DNA of 33,601 nt from Chloroflexi bacterium SZAS-1 (GTDB lineage: Bacteria > Chloroflexota > Chloroflexia > Chloroflexales > Roseiflexaceae): positions 1 to 33,601 of the forward strand of contig JAFEAS010000060.1 of NCBI GenBank assembly GCA_018266315.1. The letters are read 5' to 3'. The notes under the pieces are model-generated. The model was not told the origin of the DNA, did no database searches, and was given only the letters and a program-made list of their open reading frames with translations. Each line of letters begins with the position of its first letter. The stretch's first letter is position 1. Both the position numbers and the translations under genes were made by a program. Below are positions 16,918 to 24,681 of this stretch, one piece after another.

Positions 16918-17643
16918 CTACTCTGCGAACCCGGTATCGGGCGGGAGGTTGGGGCGCGCCATTGCGGCGCTTGCCAGCTCGTGGCAGCGCTCGTTTTCGG
17001 CGGCACCGGCGTGGCCCTTCACCTGAATGATCTGCACGTTATGGCGCTCGCATTGGGCTAACAGCGCGGCCCACAGGTCGGCATTTTTCATCGGCTCGGG
17101 TTTGCCATCTTCCAGGCGCTGCCAGCCGTTCGCGCGCCAGCGCTGCGCCCAGCCCTTTGCAATCCCATTCACCACATACGCCGAATCGCTGAATACTACC
17201 ACGGCGGCGGGCTTTTTCAGCGTTTGCAGTGCGATGATGCAGGCCATGAGCTCCATGCGGTTGTTAGTAGTGTGCGCGAAACCGCCCGCAAGCTCCTTCC
17301 GCTTTTCGCCAAAGAGCAGCACCGCGCCGTAGCCGCCGACGCCAGGGTTAACCATGCAGCCGCCATCGGTGTAGCATACTACCTTGCCAGCGGCCAGGGC
17401 TTCACGATGCAGCTGGTAATAATCCACGCCGGGCGCGTCTGCGCGGCTGATGCGGATGTTGGTTGGCGCTTGCCCGGCACGCTCGCGATACCAGGCTTCG
17501 GCTTCGGCGCGCGACTGGAAGCTTTTGTACACGGCGTTGGGCAACCCTTTGATCTGCGCCTCGGCTCCCGCGTTCCCGAACCATTCATCGTAGAGGCCCG
17601 GCGAGCGCCCGACCACAACCGCGTAAATTTTGTGTTTTGCCAT
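16918..17643 (-). CDS. rnhA: Ribonuclease HI with N-terminal viroplasmin-like RNA:DNA hybrid-binding domain
   Basis: This 241-residue protein starts with a short viroplasmin/HBD-like domain (about 1-60: KIYAVVVGRSPGLYDEW, then VYKSFQSRAEAEAWY) as in eukaryotic RNase H1 and some bacterial enzymes; this fold binds RNA:DNA hybrids. The catalytic domain (about 88-230) shows YTDGGCMVNPGVGGYG (first Asp), NNRMELMA (Glu), FSDSAYVVNGI (Asp) and KGHAGAAENERCHELA. In the last motif the usual fourth acidic residue (Asp134 of E. coli RNase HI, in ENERCDELA) is His. It removes RNA from hybrids in the cytoplasm during replication and repair. The start ATG at 17643 lacks a strong ribosome site. It converges with the sensor kinase gene. 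Confidence 0.92.
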   Translation of the reverse strand: MAKHKIYAVVVGRSPGLYDEWFGNAGAEAQIKGLPNAVYKSFQSRAEAEAWYRERAGQAPTNIRISRADAPGVDYYQLHREALAAGKVVCYTDGGCMVNPGVGGYGAVLLFGEKRKELAGGFAHTTNNRMELMACIIALQTLKKPAAVVVFSDSAYVVNGIAKGWAQRWRANGWQRLEDGKPEPMKNADLWAALLAQCERHNVQIIQVKGHAGAAENERCHELASAAMARPNLPPDTGFAE

Positions 17644-17693
17644 ACTGCGTGCCTGGTATATGTGACGATTGCTAGTTGACCCGGCTCGGTCGA

Positions 17694-18482
17694 TTAAGGT
17701 TGCCTGCTGTCGATGGTCAATTGTAGCGTTATATGCGTGCGCAGAAACGAATGCGCAGCGGGGAGTAACAGCGCAATCTCACCAACATTCCACCAGAAGT
17801 GCACATCAATACGCGGCGCAGTGGTAACGCCGGGCAGGCGGCAGAGAAAGGTTCCCTGCGTCGCCGGGCTGCGCGCCAGCCAGCCATCGCGCCCGAAAAT
17901 GCCGGGTAGCCCCTGTGCCGAAAGCTGCGGGAATCCCAGCCGCTGCAATTCGCTGCTCATTTCGAGGTAGCGCAGCATCATATAGCTATGCTCGCAGGCG
18001 TGCGCAAAAGCCCATGCCAGCAGTAGCCAGACCCACATGCCGCGCATGCCGCCGCGCACCAGGTACATAATCAGCGCAACCACCAGCCAATTCCACACGA
18101 AATGAACCCATTCTGCATTGGCTGCCGAGATCAGGCCGCTGGATGCGAACGGCGGCCATTTCAGAATGTGATACTGAATCAGCTGGGCGGTGTGCTCAAT
18201 TGTGTGGAAGCCCTGCGCAGCCAGGAGTATGCTCAATACCATAATGACTCTGCCATGGCGGCGTAGGTCGTCGCGCCATTTGAGCGCGCCTGGCACGAGC
18301 AGTAGCCCCAGCCCGAGCGCGGCGGCCCACCACAGCGGCCATCCCCACACCCGCACGCCCAGCGTGCCAATGCCTAGCGCCAACAGCAGCGCTGCTAGCA
18401 CCAGCCAGCTGCGCTTGCGCGGGTGGAGCAGTGCGAGGATGGGGAAGCGCGGGCTGCGCGCGGGCAGCGCGTGTGCGGCCAT
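17694..18482 (-). CDS. Multipass membrane protein with paired HxxEH motifs, function unknown
   Basis: The start is the ATG at 18482 (262 residues), with GGAGG five bases upstream; a TTG four codons earlier would fall on the ribosome site. I do not recognise the family. About six hydrophobic segments are visible (near 27-42, 48-66, 79-92, 124-141, 148-163 and a short one near 231-245). Strikingly, H93-T-I-E96-H97 and H161-A-C-E164-H165 sit at or near helix ends, with E124/H127 (EWVHFVWN) and H228/N232 (DVHFWWN) as further polar pairs. Such a set could hold a metal or haem in the membrane, as in membrane di-iron enzymes, but spacing does not match the classic fatty-acid hydroxylase pattern. It lies 132 bp downstream of the FG-GAP lipoprotein gene and may share its transcript. 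Confidence 0.75.
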   Translation of the reverse strand: MAAHALPARSPRFPILALLHPRKRSWLVLAALLLALGIGTLGVRVWGWPLWWAAALGLGLLLVPGALKWRDDLRRHGRVIMVLSILLAAQGFHTIEHTAQLIQYHILKWPPFASSGLISAANAEWVHFVWNWLVVALIMYLVRGGMRGMWVWLLLAWAFAHACEHSYMMLRYLEMSSELQRLGFPQLSAQGLPGIFGRDGWLARSPATQGTFLCRLPGVTTAPRIDVHFWWNVGEIALLLPAAHSFLRTHITLQLTIDSRQP

Positions 18483-18614
18483 AGATGCCTCCAAGCAGCG
18501 AGTATCGATTTGCTATTTACCACAGAGACACGAAGACGCTGGAATGCGCACATAGCAGATGGTGTACGTCACATGTTCATTGGTGGAACACTTTCCCTTT
18601 GGCACCCTGCTGCC

Positions 18615-20276
18615 CTACTCCCGCGTGATGGTCAGGCGCGTGCCCGGCGTAGGCGCAGCTACCTGCGATACCGCGCCATCGGGCCAGCGCACCAGCAGCT
18701 GCCTTGGCGTTTCACCCGCCGGGAAACCGAATTGCACGCGTGCAGGCAGCCCGGAAAGGTAGCCCGCCTCGGCGCGCACCATGCGGCTATAGGCTGCTGT
18801 GCCAGTGCGGAGCTGCACGGCTGCCCCCAGGGCGCGCGTGTTTTTGCTGCCCGGCCAGCGCAGATCGACGGCCAGGCTGGCCCCGCCGCACAGCTGGTTC
18901 TCGAAGAGCTGGCTCGGCGCGTTCAGGTTGTTCACTACAATATCCAGGTCGCCATCGCCGTCGAGGTCGGCAATCGCCATGCCGCGCCCGCTGCGCGCCG
19001 AGCCCAGACCCCACTGCGGCATCGGCACAAAATGGCCCGCGCCGTCGTTGTGCAGCGCCTGGTTTTGTTCCACCAGCGCGCCATTCGGCAAATAATTGAA
19101 CAGTTCGGCCTCAATCATACCGTTGGCGACATACAGATCGAGCCAGCCGTCATTGTCGAGGTCGGCAAACTCACCGCTCCAGCTCCAGCCCGTCGCATCG
19201 ACGCCGCGCGCATAGGCCTGGTTGCGGAAACCGGTTGCGCCCGGCACTTGCAGCACATTCTCGACAATCTGCGGGTCGCCTAGCGGCACCGGGCTCCACA
19301 TTTCGCTCATCATGGGCTGCCATTCGGCCAGAGTTGCTACGCCCTTATCGTAGGGCTTCATGTCGGTGGCGAACAGCACTGGCTGCCCGGTGTTGTCAAT
19401 ATCACCACTATCGAAGCTCATGGTGCTGTGGCTGGTGGCGCTGAATGGCTGCATTGCGGCCCAGCCGTCGTTCTGCCGTACCCAATACTGGTCGGGCGTG
19501 GCAAAGTCATTGCCTACTAGAATATCGGGCTGGGCGTCGTGGTTCAGGTCGAACAGTGCCAGGGTCAGCGCCTGCGATTTATGCGCCAGCTGCAGCGGTA
19601 CGAACCGTTCGCCGCTGCGAGTGTAGACATACACGCCTGCACCTGGCCCCATCAGGAAGCTGTTGCCCTGCGCGGTCAGCAGCTCGGCATCATACGAGGC
19701 GGCGACGAAATCGAGCGCGCTGTCGCCGTTCAGGTCGCCCCAGGCCATGGCATAGGCAGGACGCGCTACATTCGGCAGCAGCTCGGGCGTAAAGCGTGCC
19801 GCCGGATCGCCGGTATTATGCCAGTAGCTCGGCGCAGCCAGTCGGCGCGTAAACACAATATCGAGGCGACCATCGCCATCAACATCGACCAGGCTCACGG
19901 CGCGCGTATCATGCTGCGGCAGGCGCTCGGCGCGGAAGTGTAGATCACCTGTATTCCACAGCAGCGTTGCCGCGCCATGGCTATGTGCCAGCACCACATC
20001 CAGCCACCCATCGTCATCGAGGTCGCCAATTGCCACGCCTGCGCCATTGCCCTCGAACATGCGCGCCACCGGCCTGGGCGTGGCAGTAGTGTGGTCAAGG
20101 TCGTGCGCAGCAAACACGCCGGTGCATGGTTCCGGCGGCGCGGCAAGCGCAACCGACTGCACGTGCACTGCGGCTGGTGGGCCACTGAGCGGTGCAACCT
20201 GCGCGCGCTGCGGTGGGTTGCCACAGCCCGCAAGCAGCAGTGTCACGGCAAATATGGCAGAAACGCTCTGCTTCAT
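18615..20276 (-). CDS. FG-GAP/VCBS-repeat lipoprotein with C-terminal ASPIC/UnbV domain
   Basis: The ATG at 20276 (553 residues) gives a lipoprotein signal peptide ending LLLAGC (lipidated C18). The frame is open further upstream, but those codons precede the signal. The mature part has at least six Ca2+-binding FG-GAP-type blades with DxDxDGxxD cores, e.g. GDLDDDGWLDVV, VDVDGDGRLDIV, GDLNGDSALDFV, FDLNHDAQPDIL, ADLDNDGWLDLY and ADLDGDGDLDIV, suggesting a seven-bladed propeller. The C-terminus (about 460-553) is an ASPIC/UnbV domain (CRTAC1-like). Such proteins are extracytoplasmic and thought to bind ligands or matrix; none has a well-defined reaction. It starts 31 bp after the second sugar permease gene, so it probably belongs to that operon and may handle polysaccharide at the cell surface (inference). 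Confidence 0.88.
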   Translation of the reverse strand: MKQSVSAIFAVTLLLAGCGNPPQRAQVAPLSGPPAAVHVQSVALAAPPEPCTGVFAAHDLDHTTATPRPVARMFEGNGAGVAIGDLDDDGWLDVVLAHSHGAATLLWNTGDLHFRAERLPQHDTRAVSLVDVDGDGRLDIVFTRRLAAPSYWHNTGDPAARFTPELLPNVARPAYAMAWGDLNGDSALDFVAASYDAELLTAQGNSFLMGPGAGVYVYTRSGERFVPLQLAHKSQALTLALFDLNHDAQPDILVGNDFATPDQYWVRQNDGWAAMQPFSATSHSTMSFDSGDIDNTGQPVLFATDMKPYDKGVATLAEWQPMMSEMWSPVPLGDPQIVENVLQVPGATGFRNQAYARGVDATGWSWSGEFADLDNDGWLDLYVANGMIEAELFNYLPNGALVEQNQALHNDGAGHFVPMPQWGLGSARSGRGMAIADLDGDGDLDIVVNNLNAPSQLFENQLCGGASLAVDLRWPGSKNTRALGAAVQLRTGTAAYSRMVRAEAGYLSGLPARVQFGFPAGETPRQLLVRWPDGAVSQVAAPTPGTRLTITRE

Positions 20277-20307
20277 CTGTACTTTTGCCCTTGGCTTGCG
20301 CCTGCGT

Positions 20308-21171
20308 CTAGCGCCCGCCCATGCCCGAAAGTGCAATGCCGCGAATAAACCAGCGCTGCGCGACGATATACACCAGCAGCACCGGCAGCATCGCAATCAC
20401 CGAGCCAGCCATTAGCAGATTCCATTCAACCTTATACTGGCCCTGGAAGGTGCTCAGCCCGACGGGTAGCGTGCGCATTGCGGCCGAGTTCGTCACAATC
20501 AGCGGCCACAAAAATTCGTTCCATGTATTCAGCGACACAAAAATCGCCAGCGCGGCCAGCACCGGCCCGCTCAGCGGCAAAATCACGCTCCACCAGATGC
20601 GCAACGAGGTTGCGCCATCGATCCGCGCCGCTTCATCGAGATCGAACGGAATGCCGGTGAAGTATTGGCGCAGCAGGAAGGTGCTGAACGCCGAGAATGC
20701 GGGCGGCAAAATCAGCGCCTGGTAAGTATCGAACCAGCCCAGCAGCCGCACGATAATAAAATTCGGAATCATCGTGACCTGGAATGGAATCATGAGCGTT
20801 GCCAGGTAGAGCAGAAACAGCAGATTACGCCCAGGAAAGCGCAGCCGGGCAAACGCAAATGCCGCCAGCGACGACGTGAGGATTTGCAGCACCGTCACGC
20901 TGATCGTAACGATCAGGCTGTTCAGGTAGAAGCGACCAAACGGCATCGACGAAACCGCGCGGCTGTAGTTGTTCCAGGCAATTTGCGTGGGAATCCACAC
21001 TGGCGGGTAGGCGAACGTTTCGGCAGGCGTTTTCAGCGAGGTGCTCAACATCCAGATAAATGGTAGCAGCATCACCACGCTGCCCAGCAGCAGAAAGATA
21101 TGCAGCAGCACCGCACCCCAGCGCGATTGAATGCGGCGGCGCGGCGGCATGTTCAGCAAGTCGGTCGCCAT
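20308..21171 (-). CDS. Carbohydrate ABC transporter permease, MalG type
   Basis: The chosen ATG at 21171 overlaps the upstream permease stop by one base (TAATG), giving 287 residues; an in-frame upstream codon would lengthen it by 15 residues into the neighbouring gene. Six membrane helices are visible. The EAA loop EAARIDGATSLRIWWSVILPLSGP (about residues 185-208) contacts the ATPase. The start region (MLLPFIWMLSTSLKTPAETF) and the C-terminal QRWFIRGIALSGMGGR are typical of MalG-like inner permeases of the CUT1 sugar family. It forms the channel together with the MalF-type protein encoded just upstream. The sugar is not deducible. Confidence 0.93.
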   Translation of the reverse strand: MATDLLNMPPRRRIQSRWGAVLLHIFLLLGSVVMLLPFIWMLSTSLKTPAETFAYPPVWIPTQIAWNNYSRAVSSMPFGRFYLNSLIVTISVTVLQILTSSLAAFAFARLRFPGRNLLFLLYLATLMIPFQVTMIPNFIIVRLLGWFDTYQALILPPAFSAFSTFLLRQYFTGIPFDLDEAARIDGATSLRIWWSVILPLSGPVLAALAIFVSLNTWNEFLWPLIVTNSAAMRTLPVGLSTFQGQYKVEWNLLMAGSVIAMLPVLLVYIVAQRWFIRGIALSGMGGR

Positions 21172-22139
21172 TAGCCTTCTCCGGTTTCGTAATGCACCCA
21201 GCGCCGCTGCAACCAATTCTGAACGAGCGTGCAGGCGAAGATAAATGCAAACAGCACCCAGGCGCTGGCCGAGGCTTTACCCATTTGGCTGTATTTGAAC
21301 GCCGCCTGATAGATATACATCACAATCGACATGGTTGCGCCTGCTGGGCCGCCGGTGCCGCGTGTCATCACAAATGGTTCGCTGAAGAGCTGGAACGCGC
21401 CGATCATCTGAATAATCAGCAGGAAGAATGTTGTTGGGCTAACCATGGGTAGAGTAATGTTCAGCAGCTGCTGCCAGGGGCTCGCGCCATCGACTTTGGC
21501 GGCGTCGTACAGCTCTTCGGGGACGCTTTGCAGCCCAGCCAGGTAGATCACCATAGTGAAGCCCATATTCTTCCACACGGTGAGCAGCACCACCGCTGGC
21601 TTGGCCCAGGCCGAGCTATTGAGCCAATCGGGCGGGGCGATTGGCAGGCCGGTTACATCACCCAGCCACCAGAACACCGCGCTCACAATGCCAAAATCGC
21701 GGTTGAACATCCACTGAAAGATCAGCGCGGCGGCTACTACGCTGCTCACCACCGGCATAAAGTAGATCAGCCGGTAGAACTTCACGCCGCGAATGCCCTG
21801 ATTGAGCGCCAGCGCCACGGTTAGCCCGGCGACTAGTTGCAGCGGCACAATGGTTACGGCATAGAAGAGCGTGTTGCCGAAGGCTTGTATGAATAGCGGG
21901 TCGCGGGTGAAGATTTCAATGTAGTTGTTCAGGCCGATAAACTGGGGTGGGGTAAGCAAGTTCCAGCGCATCAGGCTCAGCGCCAGTGAGCCAAGCACAG
22001 GAATGACGATGAAGAGCAGAAAGCCCAGCAAACTCGGCAGCAGAAATAAGTATGCTTCATTCTGCCGCCCAGGTCGCCAGCCGCCCCGGCTGCGCTTCGC
22101 TACGGTTGGCAGCGATGGTTGTTCCGCTTGCGTTGCCAT
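21171..22139 (-). CDS. Carbohydrate ABC transporter permease, MalF type
   Basis: The ATG at 22139 (MATQAEQPSLP) has AGGA about 8 nt upstream and gives 322 residues; the 26 codons before it in frame look like leader, not protein, and include the intercistronic hairpin. A basic N-terminus (GGWRPGRQNEAYLF) leads into six helices. The EAA motif is EELYDAAKVDGASPWQQLLNITLPM, and FSEPFVMTRGTGGPAGATMSIVMYIYQAAF is a very typical CUT1 MalF/UgpA-like block. It partners the downstream MalG-type protein with a 1-base overlap (TAATG), so the two are translationally coupled. Confidence 0.93.
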   Translation of the reverse strand: MATQAEQPSLPTVAKRSRGGWRPGRQNEAYLFLLPSLLGFLLFIVIPVLGSLALSLMRWNLLTPPQFIGLNNYIEIFTRDPLFIQAFGNTLFYAVTIVPLQLVAGLTVALALNQGIRGVKFYRLIYFMPVVSSVVAAALIFQWMFNRDFGIVSAVFWWLGDVTGLPIAPPDWLNSSAWAKPAVVLLTVWKNMGFTMVIYLAGLQSVPEELYDAAKVDGASPWQQLLNITLPMVSPTTFFLLIIQMIGAFQLFSEPFVMTRGTGGPAGATMSIVMYIYQAAFKYSQMGKASASAWVLFAFIFACTLVQNWLQRRWVHYETGEG

Positions 22140-22170
22140 ACATTGTCCTGCGGCTATGCCATAGTATGCT

Positions 22171-22212
22171 GCGAGGGACAGCGTTAGGCAAACCTGCCAC
22201 GCCATCCCTCGC
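22171..22212 (-). promoter_or_regulatory. Intercistronic hairpin between sugar-binding protein and permease genes
   Basis: Arms GCGAGGGA (22171-22178) and TCCCTCGC (22205-22212) pair perfectly; inside them GCGT/ACGC and GGCA/TGCC extend the stem around an AACC (plus strand) loop, about 16 pairs with small internal bulges. No U-tract follows. It lies in the 97-bp gap after the binding-protein stop and before the first permease. In sugar ABC operons (malE-malF of E. coli is the known case), hairpins here stabilise the upstream mRNA so that binding protein is made in excess over permease; the same role is inferred. Confidence 0.6.
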
Positions 22213-22236
22213 CACACCCTTACCGTCGCACGAACG

Positions 22237-23679
22237 TTACTTCTTCGGGTAGCCCTTATCCTTCAAGAAGGTATCGACCTGCCCACAGATCGCTGTTGCT
22301 GCGTCGGCGGGGCTCTGCTCGCCCGACCAGACTTTCTGCAAGCCCGGCTCGATGATCGAACCGCTCAGCTCGTCCCAATCGGGGAAATAGCCGAACGCGC
22401 CAACCTTCGATGCCTCGCCTTCAATCAGGAAAGCTTGCTTGTTCGCGGGCGGCGTGGTTTGCTTTAGGAACACATCCTTGGCGACGGTTTGCAGCGCCGG
22501 GAAGATTTCGCCCGACTGGGTGTACAGCTTCTCGCCGCCATCGCTGCTTTGCAGCCAGCTCAGGAATTCCCAGGCAGCATCCTTATTATCGCTCTTGGCC
22601 GACATCACCCAGGCTGCGCCGCCCGCGCCATTCGCGCGCTGGCCGCCCTTGGGAATTGGTGCAGCAACGACATCGTACTTCAGGTTGGCGGCGTTGAACG
22701 CCGACACGCGGCTGGAGTTTTGCAGAATCATCGCCGCCTGGCCGGCCTGGAATACCGCCGCGTCGCCGCCCGCTTGGCCCAGGGCAGCATCGCGCATTGC
22801 CAGGTTCTTGTTCATCAGGTCGCTGAAGAAGGTAATACCTGCTAGCGCTTTTGCATCGCTGAGCGTGCACTTTGAGGGGTTGCGCATATCGTCGAGGATG
22901 CTGCCGCCGTTCTGCATCACAAACTTCGACCACTTGCCGCCCTCAGCAGCCAGCGCATAGCGCGTCACGCGGCCATTGCCCTCGATCTTCGCCAGCTTCT
23001 GCGCGTCGGCCATGAAATCGTCCCAGGTCCAGTCATCGGTTGGGTAGGGTACGCCCGCCTCATCGAAAATCGCCTTGTTATAGTAAATCACGTTGGTTTC
23101 GATATCGCGTGGGAAACCGTAGATTTTGCCGTCGTAGCTGGCCGATTCAAGCAGCGCGGGCCAGTAGTCCTTGGTGTTGTAATTGCTCTTCTGGATGTAG
23201 GGCGTCAGGTCTTCAAGCACGCCCGTAGCCGCATAGCTAGGGGTTGGCCACAAGAACAGCACGTCGGGAATCTGGGTCGAATCGCCACTCGCCCACAGGG
23301 TCTTCAGCTTGGTGAAATAATCATCCCACGGCTGATGCCAAACTTCGACTTTGATATTCGGGTGCGTCTTCATGAACTCGGCGGCCACCTTTTCGTGGCT
23401 GGCCTTCTCTTCGGGGCTGCCCCAGAACCCCCAGGTAATGGTCGTTTGTGCGCCGCTGCTGGCTGCTGCCGTAGGCTGTTCGCCGCTGGCGGCAGCGGTG
23501 GGTGGTGCGCTTGCTGGGGCGCTGGTTGCCGCGGCAGGCGCGCTTGTGGCCGCTTCCCCGGCGGCTGGTGCGCTCGTAGCCGCGCCGCCCGCTGGTGTGG
23601 TGCTGCTGCCACATGCCGCCAGCACCAGCAGTGCGCTTACTAACAGCGCCGCAAGCGATGGGAATCTGAGCTTGTGCAT
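22237..23679 (-). CDS. Sugar ABC transporter substrate-binding lipoprotein (CUT1 family)
   Basis: The ATG at 23679 (480 residues) has AAGGAGG upstream and begins a lipoprotein signal peptide (KLRFPSLAALLVSALL) with lipobox LAAC (C23). A low-complexity Ala/Ser/Pro/Thr tether (about 24-78) holds the binding domain off the membrane. The domain has family-1 extracellular binding protein features: TITWGFWGSPEEKASHEKVA, HPNIKVEVWHQPWDDYFTKL, YGFPRDIETNVIYYNKAIFDEAG and DAAWEFLSWLQSSDG. It captures an oligosaccharide or polyol and hands it to the two permeases encoded downstream. An extended -10 promoter (23793-23821) and a 14-bp palindrome (23737-23750) precede it, suggesting sugar-responsive repression. 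No ATP-binding subunit is encoded nearby. Confidence 0.93.
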   Translation of the reverse strand: MHKLRFPSLAALLVSALLVLAACGSSTTPAGGAATSAPAAGEAATSAPAAATSAPASAPPTAAASGEQPTAAASSGAQTTITWGFWGSPEEKASHEKVAAEFMKTHPNIKVEVWHQPWDDYFTKLKTLWASGDSTQIPDVLFLWPTPSYAATGVLEDLTPYIQKSNYNTKDYWPALLESASYDGKIYGFPRDIETNVIYYNKAIFDEAGVPYPTDDWTWDDFMADAQKLAKIEGNGRVTRYALAAEGGKWSKFVMQNGGSILDDMRNPSKCTLSDAKALAGITFFSDLMNKNLAMRDAALGQAGGDAAVFQAGQAAMILQNSSRVSAFNAANLKYDVVAAPIPKGGQRANGAGGAAWVMSAKSDNKDAAWEFLSWLQSSDGGEKLYTQSGEIFPALQTVAKDVFLKQTTPPANKQAFLIEGEASKVGAFGYFPDWDELSGSIIEPGLQKVWSGEQSPADAATAICGQVDTFLKDKGYPKK

Positions 23680-23736
23680 ACTCCAATCCTCCTTATAGAG
23701 AATACTCCCTATAGCAAACATAGGCGCAAGGCTCTT

Positions 23737-23750
23737 ACATGGCGCCATGT
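23737..23750. promoter_or_regulatory. 14-bp perfect palindrome, candidate LacI-type operator
   Basis: ACATGGCGCCATGT is a perfect palindrome with CG at its centre, the hallmark of LacI/PurR-family operators. It lies about 43-56 bp downstream of the -10 box and 58 bp before the binding-protein ATG, where a bound repressor would block transcription. No LacI-family gene is in the window. Confidence 0.45.
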
Positions 23751-23792
23751 GCATAGGCTCATAGCAAGTTGGTGTGCTGTGTGTGGAGCGGC

Positions 23793-23821
23793 ATTGTACC
23801 ACAAGTGTTATTCGTGGGTAA
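23793..23821 (-). promoter_or_regulatory. Extended -10 promoter of the sugar ABC operon
   Basis: On the minus strand TGGTACAAT gives TACAAT (plus 23793-23798) with TG extension. A weak TTACCC lies 17 bp upstream (plus 23816-23821). The predicted leader is about 105 nt and contains the palindrome at 23737-23750. Confidence 0.5.
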
Positions 23822-23874
23822 TGCGTGATGCGGTAACAGATGGGTGATATTTAGTAGACCGAAGGTAGATGGCA

Positions 23875-24681
23875 CTATTTCCAGACCGTATCGATGAATG
23901 CCAGCATGGCGCGGTTGAAAAGTGCAGGCCGTTGTAGAGGCGCGAAATGGCTTACTCCGTGAAGTTCAATAAACCGTGCACCTGGAATGGTGCGCGCAAG
24001 ATATTCGGCATGCTCGCGCTTAATGAACTCGTCGTGCTCGCTCTGTACGATAGCTACGGGCACGCGGATGCGGGATAGATCCTGTGCTGAGTAATTCGGC
24101 TCGGTTTTTTGCATCTGCTCTACAGCGGCAGCAAAATCATCGAACTGCTCGGGAGTGGATGAGAGCGCAGTGTAATCGTGGACATGCCGCCCGAAGCAGC
24201 GTTGGAGCACGGGAGTAAACTCTACCTCTTTCGTGCCGCTGGGATCCATGTTACAGCCAAAGAAGAACACACCTGTGGCGCGCTCGGGCACCTGCGCTGC
24301 TAATACTAGCGCGGTGCAGGCACCATCGCTCCAGCCCACGAGTGCCGCTTCGGGGAGGTGCAGCGCATCCATAACGGCAGCGACGTCGGCGGCCATGAGC
24401 GTATATGAATATGGCTGCTCGTCGCGGGTGCTGCGGCCATGGCCGCGGCTATCGATCACGATGGCGCGGTACCCGGCGTTTACCAGCGCAGGCACCTGGT
24501 AGCCCCAGTTGCCGCTGTGGCCCAGGCCGCCGTGGAGCAGTATAACGGGCGAGCCTGCGCCAAAACTTGCATACCAGATGCGCGCCCCGGCATGCGCAAC
24601 ATTGCCCTGGTCATCGGTGGTGGGTAATGGTAGCGCACCTTCGGCGGCAAACTGGCTGAGATCGTCATCGTGTCGTTCCAA
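23875..24681 (-). CDS. Alpha/beta-fold hydrolase
   Basis: A 268-residue alpha/beta hydrolase. HGGLGHSGNWGYQ (from residue 50) is the oxyanion region, DSRGHGRS follows strand 4, the nucleophile elbow is GWSDGA with S118, the acid is D217 (QSEHDEF) and the base H245 (GVSHFAPLQ), so the triad is complete. The family hydrolyses esters, lactones, epoxides or C-C bonds; nothing here fixes the substrate. The start is TTG at 24681: AGGAG lies 7 bases upstream, while the nearby ATG inside that region is in another frame. A TTGACA-17-TACACT promoter is present upstream. The sugar operon lies downstream on the same strand but has its own promoter. Confidence 0.88.
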   Translation of the reverse strand: MERHDDDLSQFAAEGALPLPTTDDQGNVAHAGARIWYASFGAGSPVILLHGGLGHSGNWGYQVPALVNAGYRAIVIDSRGHGRSTRDEQPYSYTLMAADVAAVMDALHLPEAALVGWSDGACTALVLAAQVPERATGVFFFGCNMDPSGTKEVEFTPVLQRCFGRHVHDYTALSSTPEQFDDFAAAVEQMQKTEPNYSAQDLSRIRVPVAIVQSEHDEFIKREHAEYLARTIPGARFIELHGVSHFAPLQRPALFNRAMLAFIDTVWK

